Source of the DNA: Frankiales bacterium
Lineage (GTDB): Bacteria; Actinomycetota; Actinomycetes; Mycobacteriales; Geodermatophilaceae
Reading direction: 5' to 3'
Length of the DNA: 38,753 nt
NCBI GenBank assembly: GCA_025465155.1
Contig: JAODNJ010000280.1
Location: 1-38,753, forward strand
Shown here one piece after another: positions 17,872 through 25,256 of this stretch (position 1 is its first letter; every line of letters starts with the position of its first letter). Both the position numbers and the translations under genes were made by a program. The notes below the pieces were generated by a model, which had not been told where the DNA came from, did not search any database, and saw nothing but the letters and a program-made list of their open reading frames with translations.

Positions 17872-19434
17872 TCACTTCGCCTTGTAGACGTCCTCGAGGT
17901 GGTAGTTGCCGAGCGGCGTCACCGCGAAGCCCTTGACCTTGTCGGTCATCGCGAAGACGTAGGGCGAGTAGTAGAGGTACGTCAGGTAGGCGTCCTCACT
18001 CGTCGTCTTCTGCAGCTGCGAGTACAGGTCCGCCCGCTTGGTGTTGTCGATCTCCGTCTGCGCCTGCTTGTTCAGCGCGATGACGGCGGGGTTGTTGTAG
18101 TAGGTGAACGAGGAGTGCGAGCCACCCGCCGGGTCGACCGCGAACGACGTCCACTCGTCCGGGTCGGGGATGTCCATGGTCCAGGCCTGCATCGCCATGT
18201 CGAAGTCCGACTTGAGCCGCGCCTGCTTGTTGGCCGTCGGGTCGAGCTGGGTGATCTTCAGGTCGATGCCGATCGCCTTCAGCTCCGACTGCATGATCTG
18301 CGCGACCGACGCCTGGTCCGGGTTGCCGGAGGCGATCAGCAGGCTCGTGCTGAAGCCCTGGGGAACCGACGACTGGGCCAGCTCCTGCTTGGCCTTCGCC
18401 ACGTCGTACGTCGCGCCACCGGCGTTCTTGTCGAAGAACGGCGTCCCGGGCGAGAGCAGCGACGTCGCCGGCGTGCCGTTGCCGTACAGGACCGCCTTCA
18501 CCATGGCGTTGCGGTCGAGGGCGTAGGCGATAGCACGGCGCACGTGCACGTCCTGGAACGGCTGGCGCTGCTGGTTGAGCGAGATGTAGTCCATCCGCGT
18601 CGACGGGAACGTCTGCGCGTTGATGCCGGGGGCGTTCTTCATCGACGAGAAGCTCGACCAGTCCGGTGTGTCATCGACGTCGATCTGGCCTCCCTGCAGC
18701 TGGAGCTTGCGGGTGTTGGCGTCCGGGACGACGGTCCACGTGACGCTGGCCAGGTGCGGCTTCTTCGGGCTCCAGTACTTCTTGTTGGCCGTGACCTTGA
18801 CGTACTGGCCCTTCTGCCAGCGGTCCCAGACGAAGGGGCCGGTGCCGACGGGGGCCTGGTAGAACTCCTGGGCGGTCTTGCCGCCGTAGTTGTTCGGGAC
18901 GATCCCGTTGCTGAACAGCGACAGGTCGGCCAGCAGAGGCGCCCACGCGTACTTGAGCTTGACCTCGACCGTGCTGTCGTCGACGGCCTTGACCTGGTCG
19001 ATGGCGGTGTTGATGAAGCCCCAGCCGTCGCCTCCGGTCTTGGTGTCCTCGTCGATGGAGAACTTGACGTCGGCCGCGGTCAGCGGCTTCCCATCGGAGA
19101 ACGTGACGCCCTTGCGCAACTTGATCGTGTAGGTCAGCTTGTCGGCGGAGACCGTGTAGTCGGTGGCCAGGTAGGGCTCGACCTTGGTGCCGTCGGCGCT
19201 GACCGTGAACAGCGGCTCCATGATCTGTTCCATGACGTAGATCGAGTTGTTGTCGAACGTCGTGGTCTTGTCCATCGAGATGATGTCCTGCGCGCGGGCG
19301 ATGGTCAGGTCCCCGCCGTCGACCGGCGCCGAGCTCCCGCTCGCCCTCGAGCCCGCCGCCCCGCCGCAGGCAGCGAGGGCGACCGTGGCGACCGCCGCGA
19401 TACCGGTGAACCTCAATCGGGTTGATCGTGTCAT
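17872..19434 (-). CDS. Peptide ABC transporter substrate-binding lipoprotein (family 5)
   Basis: 520 residues from the chosen ATG. Signal peptide with twin positive charges (TRSTRLRF), a hydrophobic core and lipobox LAAC, so it should be a lipid-anchored receptor outside the membrane. The SBP family 5 signature appears as VEPYLATDYTVSADKLTYTI, then RKGVTFSDGKPLTAADVKFS. The C-terminus has YSPYVFAMTDKVKGF. It binds peptides, or sometimes sugars or nickel, and delivers them to the permeases. Start: ATG at 19432-19434 has GAGG six bases upstream; ATG at 19444-19446 is possible but has a poorer site. It is the first gene of the left operon, directly downstream of the predicted promoter. Confidence 0.94.
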   Translation of the reverse strand: MTRSTRLRFTGIAAVATVALAACGGAAGSRASGSSAPVDGGDLTIARAQDIISMDKTTTFDNNSIYVMEQIMEPLFTVSADGTKVEPYLATDYTVSADKLTYTIKLRKGVTFSDGKPLTAADVKFSIDEDTKTGGDGWGFINTAIDQVKAVDDSTVEVKLKYAWAPLLADLSLFSNGIVPNNYGGKTAQEFYQAPVGTGPFVWDRWQKGQYVKVTANKKYWSPKKPHLASVTWTVVPDANTRKLQLQGGQIDVDDTPDWSSFSSMKNAPGINAQTFPSTRMDYISLNQQRQPFQDVHVRRAIAYALDRNAMVKAVLYGNGTPATSLLSPGTPFFDKNAGGATYDVAKAKQELAQSSVPQGFSTSLLIASGNPDQASVAQIMQSELKAIGIDLKITQLDPTANKQARLKSDFDMAMQAWTMDIPDPDEWTSFAVDPAGGSHSSFTYYNNPAVIALNKQAQTEIDNTKRADLYSQLQKTTSEDAYLTYLYYSPYVFAMTDKVKGFAVTPLGNYHLEDVYKAK

Positions 19435-19535
19435 CGATTGCCTCATCGTCTGTCCCGCCGGGGCGGGGAGGGGCGCGAGCCGACCGCTGGAGGCTCGCAG
19501 GGGCTGGTGGGACGGCCGGTCGCCCGGATGCAGCG

Positions 19536-19564
19536 ACCGTAGCGTTCATTACAACAACCGCCAA
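19536..19564 (-). promoter_or_regulatory. Predicted sigma-70-type promoter of the left peptide operon
   Basis: On the minus strand TTGGCG (19559-19564) and TACGGT (19536-19541) are separated by exactly 17 bases, in an AT-rich island (19543-19580) that stands out from the GC-rich surroundings. The layout fits actinobacterial housekeeping promoters (TTGACn, TAnnnT). It would start transcription ~95 bases before the binding-protein ATG. A short inverted repeat CGTTC-G-GAACG (19581-19591) lies just upstream of the -35 and could be a regulator site. No direct evidence of use. Confidence 0.45.
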
Positions 19565-19629
19565 GATTTCTTTTCTGTTACGTTCGGAACGCCCCGGTGA
19601 CGTCCTCCCAGCCCCTTCCCCGGCGAGGC

Positions 19630-20553
19630 TCAGCGCGTGGCGAGCCCCAGCAGCAGACCGTCCGCGACGACCGCTGGGCTCGTCGTGACGAACAGTGGGC
19701 AGCCGGGAGCCGGGGCCACGACCCGCTCCATCTCGCGCCCGAGCGGGTCGAGGAGAACGCCCAGCAGCTCCCCCTCCGCGACGTCCTGACCGGCGGCGAC
19801 CCGCGACTGCCAGAAGCCGCGGACCGGGCTGCGCATCCAGATCCAGCCGCCGTACTCGTTCGGCGGCGCACCGGCAAGTCCCGGATCACCGGGCAGCATC
19901 CCCAGCTCGGCACACACGGCCAGGACGCCGCGCAGGTGCCGGTCGACCGAGGCCTCATCACAGATCCCGTTCGCGCCGACCTCCGCGATGATGGCGGGGA
20001 TCCCGACGTCCGCGGCCGCGCTGCTGGTACTGCCGCCGATCGTGCGCGACGCCCGACTCTGCCGCACGACGTGCCCCAGGCCGTAGGCCAGCGCCAGCCG
20101 GCGCGAGCGGTCCTCGACGCCCGACTCCTCGTAGAGGCAGAAGGGCGCGAGTGCCTCGGGCAGGTCACCGGCATGCAGGTCGAGCAGATAGTCGCTGGGG
20201 GCGATCAGCCGGGTGAAGATCTCGTGCGCGAGGACGTCGGTGTATGAACCGTCCGCGTCGCCGGGGAAGCACCGGTTGAGGTTCTTGCCGTCGGCAGGCA
20301 CGACGAATGCAGTGCGCGACCAGAACGCCGCCTGGTTCAGGATCGGGACGGCCGTGACCGTGCCGCGGAGCGTGCCGGGATCGAGCCGATGGATCAGGCG
20401 CATCACCGCGGCCATGCCGGTGTACTCGGCCCCGTGCACACCGGCGACGACCGTCAGGTGCGGCCCCTCACCGGCGGTCCCCTCGATGCGGGCATAGGGA
20501 ATGACCAGGGGTTCCCCCGGCAGACCGTCGAGTCGAAGCGCCAATTCCTCCAT
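19630..20553 (-). CDS. Succinylglutamate desuccinylase/aspartoacylase family zinc deacylase (M14-like)
   Basis: 307 residues, AstE/AspA family of the M14 carboxypeptidase clan. Zinc ligands are H40 and E43 in AGVHGAEYTG and H127 in LLDLHAGD. The catalytic glutamate is E191 in IIAEVGANG, and the substrate-binding NLNR is at 91-94. A C-terminal beta domain (WMRSPVRGFWQSRVAAGQDV) is typical of the bacterial group that deacylates N-acyl amino acids or related amides. Start at ATG 20551-20553 with an AAAGGGA site 7 bases upstream. It is separated from the left operon by 195 bp containing that operon's promoter, and has a perfect palindrome 32 bp before its own start. A role in freeing acylated aspartate-like residues for the left pathway is possible but unproven. 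Confidence 0.88.
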   Translation of the reverse strand: MEELALRLDGLPGEPLVIPYARIEGTAGEGPHLTVVAGVHGAEYTGMAAVMRLIHRLDPGTLRGTVTAVPILNQAAFWSRTAFVVPADGKNLNRCFPGDADGSYTDVLAHEIFTRLIAPSDYLLDLHAGDLPEALAPFCLYEESGVEDRSRRLALAYGLGHVVRQSRASRTIGGSTSSAAADVGIPAIIAEVGANGICDEASVDRHLRGVLAVCAELGMLPGDPGLAGAPPNEYGGWIWMRSPVRGFWQSRVAAGQDVAEGELLGVLLDPLGREMERVVAPAPGCPLFVTTSPAVVADGLLLGLATR

Positions 20554-20584
20554 GCGATCGTCCCTTTCTCTACCTGTACGCGCT

Positions 20585-20600
20585 GTTCCGGGCCCGGAAC
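20585..20600. promoter_or_regulatory. Perfect 16-bp palindrome upstream of the deacylase gene (candidate operator)
   Basis: GTTCCGGGCCCGGAAC is fully self-complementary with no spacer and lies 32 bp upstream of the deacylase ATG. This position suits a dimeric repressor site or a short mRNA hairpin. A shorter related element (GTTCGGAAC, 19582-19590) lies near the left operon promoter. No regulator can be assigned. Confidence 0.4.
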
Positions 20601-21201
20601 GGTCGGGGGAACGTAGCAACGAGCCGGAGGAGCTCACCCGGCGGTCGCGGGCCGTGGGTCGCCGGTGACCCACTGAGGAACAGCGGTCGGGAGTGCGACT
20701 CCGCGGTGCGAGCACGTCCGCGTCTCGCGCATTGCGGCGGCGCTTCCGCGGCCATGACGCTCCCCTGCAGACGGTGTGCGGCGCCTGGAGCCGCGCGGAC
20801 CGGTCCGGTCAGCAGGTGGTGGCGTGTACCGGCTGGCACCCATCGCCGGGTGGCGTCGGCCGTGACGACACCGGTGTCGGGCAGTGCGAGGGTCGGCGAT
20901 CCCGATTCACCCGAGGACCCTGTTCGAAGCCGACGACGTCACGCACCTGATGCCTGCCCGCGGTAAGACATCGTGCATGGCCGGCCCCCGTTCGTCGGCC
21001 CGGTCGAGATTGCCCATCGTCCACGATGCCTCCTCTCCCGCGCTCTGCGAAGAACGCAGGACCGTTGGTTCGGTCGTCGACGTGTCGGGAGGGACATCGC
21101 CCTGGGGTCGAGCCTTTCGAGACGCGTCGACCGGTCACAGGAACGCCATGAGGCTGCAACCGGTGCACAGGGGGACCCGTCCGTCGTGCTGGCAGTTCTC
21201 G
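20601..21201. other. Non-coding stretch between the deacylase gene and cofC
   Basis: About 600 bases with no convincing gene on either strand. Open frames here have arginine/proline/serine-rich translations, no good ribosome-binding sites and no recognisable domain. I see no tRNA, riboswitch or transposon end. It may hold regulatory sequence for the deacylase or degraded DNA. Confidence 0.5.
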
Positions 21202-21948
21202 CTAGCCGCTCGCCCGGTCAACCGCCAGGTCAGCCAGCAGATCCGCCACGACGTCCACAGTGCACCCGACCTCCTCGGAGGAACCCTGCAGCGACGAAGA
21301 AGTGGCCGTAGGTCTGCGCGAGTGGCGGATCGCGGACAGCACTCGGCGCGTGTGCATGCCGACGCCCAGACACTCCGCATCGGCCAGATCGGCAAGCCGG
21401 TCGACGTCCCGGCGTAGGGCTCGCAGGCCGGGCACATCGATCCGGTGCGCGCCCATGGCCCGATGCGCGACGGCGGACGCGGGCCCGAACCTCGGCGTCA
21501 CGTCGGTGAAGGCCGGCACGGCGAGCAGCACGGTTCCCGTGCCGGCCGCGTCCGGAACGAACGACGGTCGGCCGTCAGCGGCGTCGAGTGCGGAGGTCAA
21601 GGCCGCGGGAGTCAGCGCCGGCAGATCGGCGGTCAGCATCGCTATCGACGAGCCGCGGATCGACTCCGCGCCGTACGCCAGTGCCTTGTTCAGGCCGCCG
21701 ACCGGTTCCTCGGCCAGGCAGTCGACGCTCAGTCCTCGCACTGCGCGGCGCACGACGGGGTCGCTGCAGATCACGGACACCGTCCGTACCCGCGGGCAAC
21801 GAAGCGCGGCCGTCACCGTGTCCAGGGCCATGGCAAGGGCCAACGCGCGCCGGTGCGCATCCGGCAGTCGTAACCGGGTCTTGGCCGTGCCGAGGCGGCA
21901 CAGCGGAACCAGGACGTCGTACCCGTCAGGCGGCAACGCCGACTCCAT
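21202..21948 (-). CDS. cofC: 2-phospho-L-lactate/phosphoenolpyruvate guanylyltransferase CofC (FbiD)
   Basis: 248 residues. CofC/FbiD loads phosphoenolpyruvate (mycobacteria) or 2-phospholactate with GMP, the activated precursor for coenzyme F420. Motifs: VLVPLCRLGTAKTRL (nucleotide-binding start of the GT-A-like fold), EEPVGGLNKAL, LTADLPALTP (metal/nucleotide site) and FVPDAAGTGTVLL, all characteristic. A serine-rich tail at ~215-248 is longer than usual. The start is ATG at 21946-21948, preceded by GAGGTGAG. The gene is divergent from the F420-type oxidoreductase gene, and both promoters share the same element. In most actinomycetes cofC sits with other F420 genes or alone, so its position here ties cofactor supply to the catabolic cluster. 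Confidence 0.88.
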   Translation of the reverse strand: MESALPPDGYDVLVPLCRLGTAKTRLRLPDAHRRALALAMALDTVTAALRCPRVRTVSVICSDPVVRRAVRGLSVDCLAEEPVGGLNKALAYGAESIRGSSIAMLTADLPALTPAALTSALDAADGRPSFVPDAAGTGTVLLAVPAFTDVTPRFGPASAVAHRAMGAHRIDVPGLRALRRDVDRLADLADAECLGVGMHTRRVLSAIRHSRRPTATSSSLQGSSEEVGCTVDVVADLLADLAVDRASG

Positions 21949-21970
21949 CTCACCTCGGCACGGAGCAACG

Positions 21971-22007
21971 ATTGGATACAATATGAGCGGCCGTCAGGGG
22001 CGGTCAA
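21971..22007 (-). promoter_or_regulatory. cofC promoter with overlapping GntR/FCD-like operator
   Basis: On the minus strand TTGACC (22002-22007) and TATTGT (21978-21983) are spaced by 18 bases, a good housekeeping promoter about 23 bases before the cofC ATG. The -10 overlaps ATTGTATCCAAT (21971-21982), one base off the palindromic TTGTATACAA core often bound by FCD-type GntR regulators. The same element lies in the divergent promoter at 22163-22176, so one repressor probably controls both directions. The GntR gene at 34844 is the obvious candidate. Confidence 0.55.
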
Positions 22008-22048
22008 GTGGCCCGCCAGACTGCCGACGGCAGCCGGACAACCCTGAT

Positions 22049-22065
22049 ACAGCACGCTGTGCTGT
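22049..22065. repeat. Inverted repeat in the cofC/LLM divergent region
   Basis: ACAGCAC-GCT-GTGCTGT has perfect 7-bp arms around a 3-base spacer. It lies between the two divergent promoters, upstream of both -35 elements, where an activator could bind. Its sequence is unrelated to the TGTATCCAATC element, so it may serve a second regulator. Confidence 0.4.
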
Positions 22066-22137
22066 CCCTGTACACCTCCTGGGTCACGCCGCACCGGCAG
22101 ACCGCATGAGATTTATCGCAGCATGGGGTAGACGCGG

Positions 22138-22176
22138 ATGACCCCGGGGCCCTAGCGTCCGGATTCTGTATCCAAT
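22138..22176 (+). promoter_or_regulatory. Promoter and operator of the right catabolic cluster
   Basis: The operator-like ATTCTGTATCCAAT (22163-22176) shares an identical 11-base block, TGTATCCAATC, with the cofC promoter site, in the same orientation relative to its gene. A weak promoter, ATGACC (22138-22143) - 18 - GATTCT (22162-22167), would start transcription about 22 bases before the GTG at 22197. Both repressor-like sites thus overlap the -10/start point of their gene. Confidence 0.45.
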
Positions 22177-22196
22177 CCCCGGGAGGGCGCACCTTG

Positions 22197-23216
22197 GTGA
22201 AGATCCAGTTCGGCGTTCGGGTGCCCAACTCCGGCCCGCTGTCCAGCGTGAAGAACCTGATCACGGCCGCCACCGCAGCCGAAGACCTCGGGTTCGACAC
22301 GGTGTGGGTCCACGACCACGTGGTGTGGAGCTCGGATATGCACCGGCACCACATCTCGTCCGGAAGCACCGAGGCGATCCAGGCCGACCAGACCGCCAAC
22401 TTCTACGAGTCGCTGAGCACCCTGGCCTTCCTCGCCGCTCACACCCGGAACATCCGCCTCGGGGTGGCGTGCCTGGTGATGCCCACGCGCAACCCGATCT
22501 ATGCGGCCAAGCAGGCGGCCACCATCGACCACCTGAGCAACGGGCGGCTCATCGTGGGCGTCGGCCTAGGCTCCAAGGCGACCGAATCGTCGAACGAGTT
22601 CGAGGTCTTCGAGGTCCCGTTCAGCCAGCGCGCCCGGCTGACGGATGAATACATCGACGTCATGAAGTCCGTGTGGACACAGACGCTCGCCAGCCACGAC
22701 GGGCCGACGATGCGGTTCAAGGACGCGGAGATTTTCCCGAAACCGGTCCAGAAGCCGCATCCGCCGATCTGGGTGGGCGGATGGACCGACAAGGCCGCCG
22801 AGCGGACCGGGCGCGTCGGGGACGGCTGGATCCCGGGCTGGCTGTCCCCTGCCGAGATGGTTCGCGGGCGGGACGTTCTCCGGCGCACCGCCGAGGCGAA
22901 CGGTCGCGACCCGGACTCGATCGTGGTCGCGGTCGAGAAGCTCGCCACCATCGCCACCAGCCGGGAAGCGGCGCTCACCCGCGCATTGCCCACTGTGCGG
23001 GCGAGCCGGAACACCTACGAACGCGACGTCGACGACATGCAGTTCGCACTGGACCGGCACATCTTCGGGTCGGTCGACGATGTGCGCCGGCGGGTGCAGG
23101 AATTCGTGGACGCCGGGGTCACGCACTTCGAGCTCAAGCTGCTGTATTCCAGCATGGAAGAGCTGACCGACCAGATGCAGCTCTGGGCCGACCGGATCAT
23201 GCCGGAGTTCCAGTGA
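22197..23216 (+). CDS. LLM class F420-dependent oxidoreductase (luciferase-like TIM barrel)
   Basis: 339 residues, a single bacterial-luciferase-like barrel. Typical blocks are LGFDTVWVHDHVVW, LGVACLVMPTRNPIYAAKQAATID, LIVGVGLGSK, PPIWVGGWTDKAAERTGRVGDGWIPGW, and a C-terminal GVTHFELKLL. These favour the F420 (MSMEG/mer/fgd-like) branch over FMN-dependent monooxygenases such as RutA, but the cofactor is inferred from similarity and from cofC and fgd in the cluster. It probably transfers hydride from F420H2 to the pathway substrate, or the reverse. Start: GTG at 22197, with GGGAGG 10 bases upstream; TTG at 22194 is an alternative. It is the first gene of the right cluster. Confidence 0.85.
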   Translation: MKIQFGVRVPNSGPLSSVKNLITAATAAEDLGFDTVWVHDHVVWSSDMHRHHISSGSTEAIQADQTANFYESLSTLAFLAAHTRNIRLGVACLVMPTRNPIYAAKQAATIDHLSNGRLIVGVGLGSKATESSNEFEVFEVPFSQRARLTDEYIDVMKSVWTQTLASHDGPTMRFKDAEIFPKPVQKPHPPIWVGGWTDKAAERTGRVGDGWIPGWLSPAEMVRGRDVLRRTAEANGRDPDSIVVAVEKLATIATSREAALTRALPTVRASRNTYERDVDDMQFALDRHIFGSVDDVRRRVQEFVDAGVTHFELKLLYSSMEELTDQMQLWADRIMPEFQ

Positions 23217-23268
23217 CCCCCGCAGACAGCAACGCCACGTCTGAATCACCCGCAGGACGGAGTCTCTG

Positions 23269-24138
23269 ATGGCTCGAACCATCGCGCCGAGCGATCAGCT
23301 GGTGTCCGACGCACTCAGTCATTCACTCGCCGACCAGCGGCCCGACAGGGCCGCGGGCGCACGAGAGCGGCGCAATCGCCGCCTGATGCTTTCCCTCCCG
23401 TTCGTGTCCGTCATCCTCTTTCTCGTCATCTGGCAGATCATCGGCAGCAACACGGACCCGATCCTGCTGGCCACCCCGATCGACACGGTCAAGGCTTTCT
23501 GGGACCTGCTGAGCTCCGGAGAGCTCGCGCCCGCATTCGCCACCGCGATGGGGGACCTCGCAGCCGGCTACACGCTGGCGATGGTCGTCGGCATTCTGTC
23601 CGGCGTGGTGATCGGCCGAAGCCCGGTGGTCGAGCGGATCGTCAATCCGTACATCAACTTCTTCCAGGCCACACCGCTGATCGCGTTGGTACCGCTGGTC
23701 GTCATCTGGTTCGGCGTCGGTTTCCCCGCGCGGGTGACCATCACGTTCATGCTGGCCGTCTGGTCGATCGTCATAAATACCTCGACCGGGGTCAAGGAAA
23801 CGCCTCACTCGCTGCTCGACGTCTCCAGGGTCTACAAGTTGAACCGGTTCAGCGTCATCACCAAGGTCGCTTTGCCCAACGCCGTCCCGAGCATCTTTGC
23901 CGGACTGCGCATCGCGCTCGGAAAGGCCCTGATAGGCATGGTGATCGCTCAGATGGAGATCAGCGTGACGGGCCTGGGCGGAATCATCACGAATTATGGC
24001 AACGCCTTCAAGACGGCGTACCTGCTGGCCGGTGTGTTCACCGCGTCACTGGTCGGTGTCATCGCCGCCGCTCTTCTCGAAGTGGTGCGTCGTTGGGCTT
24101 TCCCCTGGACCAGGGACCAATCCCCCGGGCACCTCTGA
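23269..24138 (+). CDS. ABC transporter permease, TauC/SsuC type
   Basis: 289 residues. A charged cytoplasmic N-terminus (~1-40) is followed by a helix LPFVSVILFLVIWQIIG and five more helices. The BPD_transp_1 domain contains the EAA loop LLDVSRVYKLNRFSVITKVALPNAVPS (residues ~184-210), which contacts the ATPase. This type imports sulfonates, nitrate, or pyrimidine-like and other small molecules. It forms one transporter with the lipoprotein and ATPase downstream. Start is ATG at 23269 with GGACGGAG upstream. The 52-bp gap from the LLM gene suggests one transcript. Confidence 0.92.
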   Translation: MARTIAPSDQLVSDALSHSLADQRPDRAAGARERRNRRLMLSLPFVSVILFLVIWQIIGSNTDPILLATPIDTVKAFWDLLSSGELAPAFATAMGDLAAGYTLAMVVGILSGVVIGRSPVVERIVNPYINFFQATPLIALVPLVVIWFGVGFPARVTITFMLAVWSIVINTSTGVKETPHSLLDVSRVYKLNRFSVITKVALPNAVPSIFAGLRIALGKALIGMVIAQMEISVTGLGGIITNYGNAFKTAYLLAGVFTASLVGVIAAALLEVVRRWAFPWTRDQSPGHL

Positions 24139-24150
24139 ACGTTCCACCGG

Positions 24151-24168
24151 GACGTCGGTATCGACGTC
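24151..24168 (+). repeat. Intercistronic hairpin between permease and binding-protein genes
   Basis: GACGTCG-GTAT-CGACGTC has a perfect 7-bp stem with a 4-base loop, 13 bases after the permease stop and 55 bases before the binding-protein start. There is no T-run, so it is not a classic terminator. Such hairpins often sit next to binding-protein genes and raise their mRNA relative to the permease. Confidence 0.4.
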
Positions 24169-24222
24169 GCGCTCGCACAGCCGTTTAGTCCCTACCCCTC
24201 AGTGTCCGATCGGAGGACCTTC

Positions 24223-25254
24223 GTGCGCACAATGCGCGTCACCAAGCTGGCGGCTGCCGGCCTCTTCGCAGTTCTTGTCACTGTTGCCTGCAGCAGCACG
24301 AGCAGCACCACGTCGACCAGCGCCAGCGGCAGTTCCGGGGCGGGGAACCCGATCGCCGGGGCCCGGTTCTCCCTGATGCTGCAGAGCACCGCGAACGCCA
24401 ACAAGGTGGTCGAGGTGCACGCGGTGAACATCCTGAAGAGCCAGGGTGTCGACGCGAGCGTGCAGTGGAACGCCGGCGCCCCCAACGTAGCGATCACCGA
24501 GTTGCTGCACGGCGACATCGACGCCTATTCCGAGGCCGTGACCGGAGGCGTCGGCAGCGTGCAAGCGGGGGTGAACATCATGGACTTCGCGCTGGCCCAG
24601 CCCCGTCAGGATTACGTCTTCCTGGCCAAGTCGGGTATCAACTCCCTTGCCGACCTCAAGGGCAAGAACATCGGTGTGCAGGACACCACCGGCGTCAACT
24701 ATGCCCAGGCCCTGCTCGTGGTGCAGAAGGCCGGGTTGACCGCGAAGGACGTCAACATCATCGCCGTCGGCGGCCAGAGCCAGCGCCTTCCCGCCCTTGT
24801 CGCGGGCCGCGTGGACGCGACCATGCTGAGCCACTCGGCGGAGATCCAGCTCGCCGGCAAGGGTTTCAAGACGCTGTTCGACTACACCAAGGAAGCGTCG
24901 AACCTCTACGACGACAACATCTTCGCAACCCCGACCTGGCTCTCCAAGAACAAGGCACTCGCCGTTGCGTTCAACAAGGCGCTCCTCGACTCGTTCAAGT
25001 GGTTCAACGACTCGACCAAGGCCGACGCCGTGGTGACCGAGGCTCTGCAGATCCAGCCGGCGGCGGACAAGGCCGCGACCGCGCAGCTCTTCGACCAGCT
25101 GCGGCAGGCGGGCGCCTACCCCCCGGGCACGATCCTCGACTCGGCCCTGCTCGACCAGCAGCAGCAGCTGTACAAGTCGGCCGGCGCCCTGAAGGAGACA
25201 GTCCCGGTCAGCAAGTGGGTCGACACCACCTACGCCAAGCAGGCCAAGGGCTGA
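24223..25254 (+). CDS. ABC transporter substrate-binding lipoprotein, NMT1/TauA-like
   Basis: 343 residues. A lipoprotein signal peptide (RTMRVTKLAAAGLFAVLV) ends in lipobox VTVAC, followed by a serine/threonine-rich linker (~22-42). The mature part has the NMT1/SsuA-type signatures QWNAGAPNVAITELLHGDIDAYS and INSLADLKGKNIGVQDTTG, and a helical C-terminus. Proteins of this group bind sulfonates, thiamine precursors, riboflavin or aromatic acids. Start: GTG at 24223 with GGAGG six bases upstream; earlier in-frame codons lack such a site. The ATPase gene begins two bases after its stop. Confidence 0.9.
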   Translation: MRTMRVTKLAAAGLFAVLVTVACSSTSSTTSTSASGSSGAGNPIAGARFSLMLQSTANANKVVEVHAVNILKSQGVDASVQWNAGAPNVAITELLHGDIDAYSEAVTGGVGSVQAGVNIMDFALAQPRQDYVFLAKSGINSLADLKGKNIGVQDTTGVNYAQALLVVQKAGLTAKDVNIIAVGGQSQRLPALVAGRVDATMLSHSAEIQLAGKGFKTLFDYTKEASNLYDDNIFATPTWLSKNKALAVAFNKALLDSFKWFNDSTKADAVVTEALQIQPAADKAATAQLFDQLRQAGAYPPGTILDSALLDQQQQLYKSAGALKETVPVSKWVDTTYAKQAKG

Positions 25255-25256
25255 CC

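Noticed and set aside
22197-23216. RutA-type pyrimidine monooxygenase
   Set aside because: No rutB-F partners are present and the sequence pattern is closer to F420-type LLM enzymes; fold alone does not justify the call.
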